A DNA stretch of 64,000 nucleotides, from contig NZ_CP101166.1 of the NCBI RefSeq assembly GCF_024298885.1, positions 744,001 through 808,000 on the forward strand, in the 5' to 3' direction. Under the pieces are notes generated by a model that saw only the letters and a program-made list of their open reading frames with translations, did no database searches and was not told where the DNA came from. This document shows, piece after piece, positions 58,429 to 64,000 of the stretch. Each line of letters begins with the position of its first letter. Position 1 is the first letter of the stretch. A program made the position numbers and the translations under genes. Source of the stretch: Haloglomus halophilum. Its GTDB lineage: Archaea > Halobacteriota > Halobacteria > Halobacteriales > Haloarculaceae.

Positions 58429-60180
58429 ATGACCCAGAACGCCGCCGTCGCGGACCTGCTGGAGGAGATGGCTGACCGGCTGGAGGCGATGGACGTGGAG
58501 TACAAGCCACGGGCCTACCGCCGCGCCGCGGAGAACATCAGGGGCCACCCAGCCGACATCGCGGGGCTCGCGAGAGAGGGCGAGGCCGCCGTCCAGGAGA
58601 TCGAGGGCGTGGGCGATGCCATCGCGGAGAAGGTCGTGGAGTACGTCGAGACCGGCGAAATCGAGGAACTGGCGGACCTCCGGGAGGAGCTCCCGGCTGA
58701 CATCGAGGTGCTCACCCGGGTCGAGGGGGTCGGCCCGAAGACCGTCGGCGACCTGTATCGCGAACTCGGGGTCGAGACACTGGACGACCTCGAAGCGGCC
58801 GCGGAGGCCGGCGAGATACAGACGGTGAAGGGCTTCGGCCCGAAGACCGAGCAGAACATCCTGGAGGGCATCGACTTCGCCCGCGAGAGCCACGGCCGCG
58901 AGTTGCTGGGCGAGGGCCGACCGCTCGCCGACCGGGTCATCAACCACCTGGAGGCGGCGAGTAGCGTCGAGCGTGCCGAGGCTGCGGGTTCGCTCCGGCG
59001 GTGGCGGCCGACCATCGGCGACGTGGACGTACTGGTCTCCAGCGACGAGCCCGAGACCGTGTTCGACGCGTTCACGAGCTGGGACGGCACGGACCGGGTC
59101 ATCGAGGCGGGCGAGGCCAAAGCATCCGTCCGGGCCGACGGGCTCCGGGTCGACCTGCGCGTCGTCGACCCCGACGAGTTCGGCGCCGCGCTCCAGTACT
59201 TCACGGGGAGCCGCGACCACAACGTCCGCGTCCGGAATCGGGCCATCGAGCGCGGCCTGACGATGAACGAGTACGGTGTCTTCGACATCTCGGAGCTGAG
59301 CGAGGAGGAACGCGACGAGGCCGGCCCACGAGCGGGTGAGCGCGTCGCGGGCGAGTCCGAGCGCGGGATGTACGCAGCCGTCGACCTGCCGTGGATGCCC
59401 CCCGAACTCCGCGAGGACCGCGGCGAGGTCGACGCCGCCGCAGCCGGCGACCTGCCCGACCTCGTCGAGCAGCCCGACGTGCGCGGCGACCTCCACCTCC
59501 ACAGCGAGTGGTCCGACGGGAACAACACCATCGCGGAGATGGCCGAGGGCGCGGCCGCGTTCGGCCACGAGTACATCGCCATCACCGACCACGCCACCGG
59601 GCCGGGGATGGTGGGCGGCGTCGGCCTCGACGACGAGGAGCTTCGCGAGCAGATCGCCGAGGTCCGTGAGGTCGCGGGCGACGCCGACGTGGACGTGTTC
59701 ACGGGTGTCGAGGCGAACATCGACGCCGAGGGTGGCCTGAGCGTCGGCGACGACGTGCTGGACGAACTCGACTGCGTGGTCGCCTCTCCGCACGCCGCGC
59801 TGGACGGCGACGGCACCGACCGCGTGGTCGCGGCCATCGAGCACCCCGCGACGGACATCGTCGGCCACCCGACGGGCCGCCAGCTCAACCAGCGCTCCGG
59901 GCTCGACCTGGACTTCGAGACGGTCGGCACGGCCGCCGCCGAGCACGACGTGGCGCTCGAGATCAACGCCAACCCCCGCCGGCTCGACCTGCGGGGCGCC
60001 GCGGTCAAGGAGGTCGTCGAGCAGGGCGCGACAATCGCCATCGACACGGACGCCCACCGCCCGGAGAGCTACGCCTACATCCGATACGGCGTCCACACGG
60101 CGCGCCGGGGGTGGGCGGAACCGGCGGACGTGCTGAACACCCAGCCCGCCAGCGGTATCCGGCAGTTCCTCGGGCTGTAG
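58429..60180 (+). CDS. polX: DNA polymerase X family with PHP exonuclease domain
   Basis: This 583-residue repair polymerase has, in order, an N-terminal helical DNA-binding domain (1-80) and helix-hairpin-helix motifs (IEGVGDAIAEKVVEYVETGE, VEGVGPKTVGDLYREL). The nucleotidyl-transferase core has GSLRRWRPTIGDVDVLV near 187 with the paired Asp residues. Another Asp lies near 241 (RVDLRVVDPDEFG). A C-terminal PHP domain starts near 353 (RGDLHLHSEWSDGNNT) with EYIAITDHAT and EINANPRRLDL as metal ligands. It would fill gaps in base excision repair and trim 3' ends. The length matches archaeal and bacterial PolX. Confidence 0.95.
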   Translation: MTQNAAVADLLEEMADRLEAMDVEYKPRAYRRAAENIRGHPADIAGLAREGEAAVQEIEGVGDAIAEKVVEYVETGEIEELADLREELPADIEVLTRVEGVGPKTVGDLYRELGVETLDDLEAAAEAGEIQTVKGFGPKTEQNILEGIDFARESHGRELLGEGRPLADRVINHLEAASSVERAEAAGSLRRWRPTIGDVDVLVSSDEPETVFDAFTSWDGTDRVIEAGEAKASVRADGLRVDLRVVDPDEFGAALQYFTGSRDHNVRVRNRAIERGLTMNEYGVFDISELSEEERDEAGPRAGERVAGESERGMYAAVDLPWMPPELREDRGEVDAAAAGDLPDLVEQPDVRGDLHLHSEWSDGNNTIAEMAEGAAAFGHEYIAITDHATGPGMVGGVGLDDEELREQIAEVREVAGDADVDVFTGVEANIDAEGGLSVGDDVLDELDCVVASPHAALDGDGTDRVVAAIEHPATDIVGHPTGRQLNQRSGLDLDFETVGTAAAEHDVALEINANPRRLDLRGAAVKEVVEQGATIAIDTDAHRPESYAYIRYGVHTARRGWAEPADVLNTQPASGIRQFLGL

Positions 60181-60222
60181 GCGACGACACGGAGAGCGTG
60201 GTCGGAGTCGGCTCGACTCGGC

Positions 60223-61089
60223 TCAGGCCGTCCAGACCTCGCCGAACGCGTCGAAGAAGTCCGCGTCGGACTCGACCAGCCGGTGTCGGACCCGGAGGGT
60301 CCGGGCCCGCTCGGCCACGTCGTCGACGTGCTCGGTCAGCCGGGACCGGTACCGCTCGCGCCGGCGGCTCCCGACGTGGGTCCGTAGGGACCGCGTCGAC
60401 TCGGGGTCCTCGGCGACGACATCGCCGCTCACGGGGAGGTCGCGCTCGACCGGGTCCAGCACCCGCGCCAGTATCACCTCGTTCCGGGCCAGCGCCTCCA
60501 GCCCCCGCTCGACCTCGTCGGCCGGCGCCAGGCAGTCGCTGCAGACCAGCACCAGCGACCGCGACCCGATCTGGTCGGCGTACGCCTCCAGCGCCCCGCC
60601 GAAGTCACCCTCACCGGCGGGCGTGACCTGTTCCACCTCGTCGACCAGCGACAGGACCTCCCCCCGGTTCGACCGTCCGCGGTCGATGCGGCGCGGGCGC
60701 TCGTCGAACAGGGAGAACCGGAACTCGTCGTGCTCGCGGGCGACCAGGTACGCGAACCCCAGCCCGAGTTTCGCGGCGAACTCGAACTTGGTCGGCGTCC
60801 CCTCGTCCCCGGCGAACCCCATCGACCCGCTGGTGTCGAGCAGGACGTGGAGCGTGCGGTTGCGCTCGGCCTCGTACTCGGTCACGTAGAACTCGTCCGT
60901 CCGGGCGAACAGCTTCCAGTCGATGCGACGCGTATCGTCGCCGGGGGAGTACCGCCGGTAGTCGGCGAACGTGAGCCCTTCACCGCGCTCCTTCGTCCGC
61001 TGCTCGCCCCTGAACCGGGAGGAGACGTCCCGCTCGCGCGAGCGAGCGTACCGCTCCAGTTCGTCCAGGAAGGACGGGTCGATGGTCAT
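60223..61089 (-). CDS. DUF58 domain protein of the MoxR cluster
   Basis: This 288-residue protein has the DUF58 signature GLTFADYRRYSPGDDTRRID and WKLFARTDEFYVTEYEAERN. A von Willebrand A-type segment follows with the metal-ion-dependent adhesion site LLDTSGSMGFAG near 85-95 and LVLVCSDCLAPADEVERGLE. In such clusters the MoxR ATPase is thought to act as a chaperone for the VWA-like protein. It lies 28 bases downstream of the MoxR gene on the same strand. No membrane helix is predicted, whereas many DUF58 proteins have two. Confidence 0.92.
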   Translation of the reverse strand: MTIDPSFLDELERYARSRERDVSSRFRGEQRTKERGEGLTFADYRRYSPGDDTRRIDWKLFARTDEFYVTEYEAERNRTLHVLLDTSGSMGFAGDEGTPTKFEFAAKLGLGFAYLVAREHDEFRFSLFDERPRRIDRGRSNRGEVLSLVDEVEQVTPAGEGDFGGALEAYADQIGSRSLVLVCSDCLAPADEVERGLEALARNEVILARVLDPVERDLPVSGDVVAEDPESTRSLRTHVGSRRRERYRSRLTEHVDDVAERARTLRVRHRLVESDADFFDAFGEVWTA

Positions 61090-61117
61090 CGGCACCACCC
61101 GACGGTCGGATGGCCCG

Positions 61118-62083
61118 TCATAGCAGCTCGTCGACGGCGTCGTCGGGTGTCATCCCGTCGCGCTCGGCCCGGAAGTCGACGACGACCCGGTGCCGGAGCA
61201 CCGGCTTGGCCATCCGCTCGATGTCGTCCTCGCTGACGTACGCCCGCCCCTCGATGAGCGCGCGGGCCTTGGCGGTCACCACCAGCGCCATGCTGGCGCG
61301 GGGCGAGGCCCCGTACTCGATGTGGTCGGCCTCGCGGGTCTCTCGGACGAGTTCGACCGCCCGCTCGCGGATGTCGTCCGCGATTGGGACCTCCCGGGTG
61401 AGGGTCTGTGCGTCCAGCAGTTCCTCGCGGCTGAGCACCTGCTCGACGGGAATCGCCTCGTCGACGCGGCCCGTGTACCGGTCCACGACCGCCAGCTCCT
61501 CGTCCAGAGACGGGTAGTCGACGAGGATCTTCAGCAGGAAGCGGTCCATCTGTGCCTCCGGCAACCGGTAGGTCCCCTCCTGCTCGATGGGGTTCTGCGT
61601 CGCCATCACGAAGAACGGGTCCGGCAGCGCGTGGGTCTCGCCCGCGGCGGTCACCTGTCCCTCCTCCATCGCTTCGAGCAGCGCGGCCTGCGTCTTCGGC
61701 GTCGCCCTGTTTATCTCGTCCGCGAGCACGACGTTGGCGAAGATGGGGCCCTGCTCGAAGACGAACTCCCGGCTGCCGCCCTCGCCCTCGCGGATGATCT
61801 CGGTGCCGGTGATGTCCGACGGCATCAGGTCCGGCGTGTTCTGGACCCGCGAGAAGTCGAGGTCGGTGACGTTCGCGAGCGTCCGGACCGTGAGCGTCTT
61901 CGCGAGCCCCGGGTTCGACTCCAGGAGGGCGTTCCCGTCCGCGAGGACGCAGGCGAGGAGGTCATCGAGGACACGCTGCTGGCCGACCAGTCGCCGGCCG
62001 ACCTCCTCGCGGACGCGTGCCAGTTTCGTCTGCAGTTCGTCGATATCCAGTTCGAGGTCGTCGGTCGTGGGGTCCTGACTCAT
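61118..62083 (-). CDS. MoxR family AAA+ ATPase
   Basis: This is a 321-residue AAA+ ATPase. Walker A is SNPGLAKTLTVRTLA (about 56-70). The MoxR-typical RVQNTPDLMPSDITGTEIIR follows. Walker B is VVLADEINRATPKTQAALLE near 116-135, and sensor 1 is FVMATQNPIEQEGTYRLPEA. The lid domain includes YGASPRASMALVVTAKARAL. It should remodel or metallate partner proteins, most likely the DUF58 protein encoded next. The start at 62083 overlaps by four bases a 46-codon ORF that bridges to the previous gene. Confidence 0.94.
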   Translation of the reverse strand: MSQDPTTDDLELDIDELQTKLARVREEVGRRLVGQQRVLDDLLACVLADGNALLESNPGLAKTLTVRTLANVTDLDFSRVQNTPDLMPSDITGTEIIREGEGGSREFVFEQGPIFANVVLADEINRATPKTQAALLEAMEEGQVTAAGETHALPDPFFVMATQNPIEQEGTYRLPEAQMDRFLLKILVDYPSLDEELAVVDRYTGRVDEAIPVEQVLSREELLDAQTLTREVPIADDIRERAVELVRETREADHIEYGASPRASMALVVTAKARALIEGRAYVSEDDIERMAKPVLRHRVVVDFRAERDGMTPDDAVDELL

Positions 62084-62220
62084 GTGTGGGGGTTCGATGT
62101 GGGGTCGTTCGGGGACCGCGGTCGGTCGCGGGATTGGTTCCGGGAGATGCCGGTCGGCGCGGGGGACACGCCAGTCGGCGCGGGGGGGACGCCAGTCGGC
62201 GCGGGGGCCACGGCGATCAT
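62080..62220 (-). CDS. possible 46-residue Pro/Ala-rich micro-protein bridging two MoxR-cluster genes
   Basis: This ORF starts at ATG 62220, overlapping the stop of the upstream membrane-protein gene as ATGA. It stops with a TGA overlapping the MoxR ATG as ATGA. Its first 24 residues are three units of APTGV-like sequence (VAPAPTGVPPAPTGVSPAPT), then a basic/polar tail. The 4-base overlaps at both ends are the usual sign of translational coupling in haloarchaea. The low-complexity content makes a simple linker ORF or chance equally possible, so the confidence is modest. Confidence 0.35.
   Translation of the reverse strand: MIAVAPAPTGVPPAPTGVSPAPTGISRNQSRDRPRSPNDPTSNPHT
62153..62215 (-). repeat. 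Three tandem 21-bp repeats between cluster genes
   Basis: Units of 21 bp (GTCGGCGCGGGGGACACGCCA and close variants) occupy 62153-62173, 62174-62194 and 62195-62215. The length, a multiple of three, keeps the frame of the 46-codon ORF above, giving three seven-residue PAPTGV-type units. Confidence 0.75.
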
Positions 62221-63116
62221 GTCTCGTCATCGTCGGAACGGATGCGGAGGTTGTACTCCCGGATGATGTCGGCGTTCTCCACGTCGTCCGGGGAGTCGAA
62301 GCCGGCCTGCTGGGCATCGTACGAGCCCTCGGAGGCGAACCCGCCGGTGTCGAAGCCACCGTCGCCGGCGGGGGCGTCGCCCGCCTCGCCGGTGCTGCCA
62401 CCGATGACGACGTCCTCGGACTCGTCACCCTCGCTCACGTTCGTCTCCTCGCCCAGCACCGCGTCGCCGTCCTGCAGGCCGTCGTAGTCGCCGGACCCGC
62501 CCGTCGGCACGTCACCGTCGGTCGGGCCGCCCGTGTCGGCACCGGGGCCCAGTCCCAGGCCGAGCCCGGCGGCGCTGATGCCGACCGTCGAGACGGCCAG
62601 TATCACGACGAGGCCGGCGCCGGCGGAGACGTGCCGGGTCGAGATCAGGTCGCCGCTGGAGGCCGACCGGAGCCCATCGAGCACGTCGGCGTACAGGCGG
62701 CGGGCGACCCGCGTCTCCGCGCCGTCCGCGGCGGCGTCGCGGGCCGTCCGGAGCGCCTCCCGGACCTGCGGGTTCACGGCCTCGAACTGCTGGACCAGTG
62801 GCTGCCGGGTGCGGGCGAGGAACTCGGTGGTGGCGGCCACGACACCCAGGCTGACCACGACGGCGGTCTCCAGCCACGACGGGCCCGGAAACACGACGCC
62901 GGCGACGGTCAGCGCGAGGTTCGCCGCCAGGAGGACGACCACGCCGTCGACGACGGCGTGGACCGCCGCGGCCTTGCGAGCCTCGCGCCGGACCTGCCGG
63001 ACGGCCCGCTCGACGCGTTCCCTGAGTTCCTCCGGGGGCGCGGTAGCTGCCGGGGTGCTGTCGCCCTCACCGTTCCGGGCGGTGTCGGCACCACCGTCGG
63101 ACGCGTCGTCGGTCAC
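62217..63116 (-). CDS. haloarchaeal membrane protein of the MoxR cluster (DUF7502-like)
   Basis: This is a 299-residue protein from GTG 63116, which overlaps the stop of the coiled-coil gene as GTGA. An N-terminal helical segment (RERVERAVRQVRREARKAAA) is followed by a hydrophobic pair (VVLLAANLALTVAGVVFPGP, LETAVVVSLGVVAATTEFLA), a middle helical domain, a third helix (AGLVVILAVSTVGISAAGLG) and a long acidic Gly/Asp-rich outer tail. I believe this matches a DUF seen in haloarchaeal MoxR loci. It may hold the MoxR/DUF58 pair at the membrane. Confidence 0.8.
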   Translation of the reverse strand: MTDDASDGGADTARNGEGDSTPAATAPPEELRERVERAVRQVRREARKAAAVHAVVDGVVVLLAANLALTVAGVVFPGPSWLETAVVVSLGVVAATTEFLARTRQPLVQQFEAVNPQVREALRTARDAAADGAETRVARRLYADVLDGLRSASSGDLISTRHVSAGAGLVVILAVSTVGISAAGLGLGLGPGADTGGPTDGDVPTGGSGDYDGLQDGDAVLGEETNVSEGDESEDVVIGGSTGEAGDAPAGDGGFDTGGFASEGSYDAQQAGFDSPDDVENADIIREYNLRIRSDDDET

Positions 63117-63829
63117 GAGCTCGACCCGCCGCTGCTGTCGTTGTTGTTCCGGCACTCCTCCAGCTCCCGCTTCAGCCGCTGGTTCTCGTCCTCGAGGTTC
63201 TGGTTCTCCGTCCGGAGTTGCTGGTTCTCGTCCTCGAGGTTCTGGTTCTCCGTCCGGAGTTGCTGGTTCTCGTCCTCGAGGTTCTGGTTCTCCGTCTCCA
63301 GATCCTCGACCCGGGACTCGAGGTCATCGACCTGGCTCTCCAGCGTTCGCTCCCGGCTTCGCAGGCTGTCAACGCGGGCCTGCAGCTCGTCGTTGGTCGA
63401 TTCGAGCCGGTCCCGGCGGTCCTCCAGATTGGCGACACGCTCCTCGAGTCCCTGTTTCTCCGAGCGCAGCTGGACGAGCTGCGAGCGGGCGGTCTGCAGC
63501 GACTCGCGGGTCTGCAGGAGCTCGTCCTCGGCCTCTCGGAGTTCCTGTTCGGTCTCCCGGAGATCGTCGGTCACCTGCTGCAGGTCGGACTGGCGGGTGT
63601 CGATGCTCCGGTTCAGGCGCTGCAGTCGTTGCTCGGCAGTGGCCAGTTGCTCCTGCTTCTCGTCGACGTCCGCCGCCAGCTCGGCGTTCTGCTGGCGGAG
63701 CTGTTCGTTCCGGTCCCGGAGGTCCTCGACGGACTCCTGGTAGTAGAGGGTCGCCCCGGCGGTACCGGCCATGGTGGCGCCGACGAGGAGGACGAGGACC
63801 ACGTTGATGCTGCCACCGAGGAGCTTCAT
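63113..63829 (-). CDS. membrane-anchored coiled-coil protein with tandem 14-residue repeats
   Basis: This is a 238-residue protein. The N-terminus has one hydrophobic anchor (about 4-30, GGSINVVLVLLVGATMAGTA). From residue 32 to the end it is an unbroken coiled coil, finishing with three near-identical 14-residue units (ENQNLEDENQQLRT), 42-bp tandem repeats in the DNA. The short C-tail is polar (NNNDSSGGSSS). Its stop overlaps the start of the membrane-protein gene, so it belongs to the MoxR cluster. The rod probably spans or scaffolds outside the membrane. The start at ATG 63829 is preferred to 63853. Confidence 0.8.
   Translation of the reverse strand: MKLLGGSINVVLVLLVGATMAGTAGATLYYQESVEDLRDRNEQLRQQNAELAADVDEKQEQLATAEQRLQRLNRSIDTRQSDLQQVTDDLRETEQELREAEDELLQTRESLQTARSQLVQLRSEKQGLEERVANLEDRRDRLESTNDELQARVDSLRSRERTLESQVDDLESRVEDLETENQNLEDENQQLRTENQNLEDENQQLRTENQNLEDENQRLKRELEECRNNNDSSGGSSS
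63172..63300 (-). repeat. 42-bp tandem repeats in the coiled-coil gene
   Basis: The block CTGGTTCTCGTCCTCGAGGT and its surroundings recur three times at a 42-bp period. They encode the repeated ENQNLEDENQQLRT heptads. The near-identity points to recent unequal exchange, and repeat number may vary between strains. Confidence 0.8.
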
Positions 63830-63961
63830 ACCGGACCCAGCCCCGCGGTTCACAAATCTCTTCGGTGCGCTCGGCTCGCACCGCCCCCGTCACTCCGGGC
63901 GTCGGCCCGGGCCCACGGGAAGAGGCCGCCGGAACCGAGGGGTGGTCAGCCCGAGGGGTGG

Positions 63962-64000
63962 TCAGTCGTCGGCGGCGGTCGCGGTCGTGGCGGTTCGCCG
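63962..64000 (-). CDS. C-terminal fragment of the next upstream gene in the MoxR cluster (cut by window)
   Basis: A minus-strand frame stays open from the window edge to a TGA at 63962-63964, giving RRTATTATAADD. Its place, 130 bases ahead of the coiled-coil gene and on the same strand, suggests one more cluster member. Too little is visible for any assignment. Confidence 0.35.
   Translation of the reverse strand, partial: RRTATTATAADD

Overview
The window reads as chromosomal DNA of a halophilic archaeon (class Halobacteria). The base composition is very GC-rich, and the proteins are strongly acidic (many Asp/Glu runs, few Lys). TATA boxes lie about 25-30 bases ahead of start codons that often have no leader. 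The gene content is archaeal: SMC/ScpA condensin, PurO-type IMP cyclohydrolase, NOG1-family GTPase, archaeal PolX, the UPF0200/UPF0201 pair, GCS2-type glutamate-cysteine ligases, and many small CPxCG zinc-finger proteins. I cannot name the genus. I see no tRNA, rRNA, CRISPR array, integrase or insertion-sequence transposase. This looks like core chromosome with islands of intergenic repeats.

Layout. 1-6.4 kb: the 3' end of an alpha/beta hydrolase gene, then a coiled-coil protein, smc, scpA and a tiny zinc-finger protein. 6.4-13.5 kb: methylthioadenosine phosphorylase, a secreted metzincin-like lipoprotein, an aldo/keto reductase, endonuclease V, a membrane histidine kinase and a zinc-finger rhomboid protease. 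13.6-19.2 kb: a bactofilin-like protein, the UPF0200/UPF0201 pair, a 500-bp non-coding repeat element, a membrane CAP-domain protein, a probable structured non-coding RNA, and the pcm repair methyltransferase with a zinc-finger partner. 19.4-28.6 kb: aconitase, a membrane J-domain protein, RimI, several haloarchaeal proteins of unknown role and a rhodanese/metallo-beta-lactamase fusion. 28.6-35.5 kb: the NOG1 GTPase, a second copy of the repeat element, two GCS2 ligase paralogues flanking an aminoglycoside-phosphotransferase-like kinase, and purO. 35.5-43.4 kb: a repeat-bearing intergenic region, a phosphoesterase, a second histidine kinase, aspartate kinase, a KaiC-like ATPase and valS. 43.5-50 kb: an orphan gene with an operator-like palindrome, a large RND/MMPL exporter, a PhoU/TrkA-C protein and an AstE/ASPA-family hydrolase. 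50-57.4 kb: a threonine-synthase-like enzyme, zinc-finger micro-proteins, O-acetylhomoserine sulfhydrylase, a DUF373 protein, a TAT lipoprotein and a radical SAM enzyme. 57.4-64 kb: an ABC-2 permease, PolX, and a MoxR/DUF58 cluster with membrane and coiled-coil partners that runs off the window.

How they fit together. Chromosome organisation (SMC/ScpA) and DNA repair (endonuclease V, PolX) are represented. Sulfur and thiol metabolism recurs: MTA phosphorylase, rhodanese/persulfide-dioxygenase-like fusion, two GCS2 ligases and MetY. Aspartate-family amino-acid metabolism (aspartate kinase, threonine-synthase-like, MetY) is spread over separate loci. The features most worth a second look are the two-copy non-coding element with perfect terminal inverted repeats, the unassigned structured RNA candidate near 17.6-17.9 kb, the operator-like palindromes in front of an orphan gene (43.5 kb) and a zinc-finger micro-protein (51.5 kb), the GCS2-kinase-GCS2 arrangement, and a 46-codon ORF bridging two MoxR-cluster genes by 4-base overlaps at both ends.
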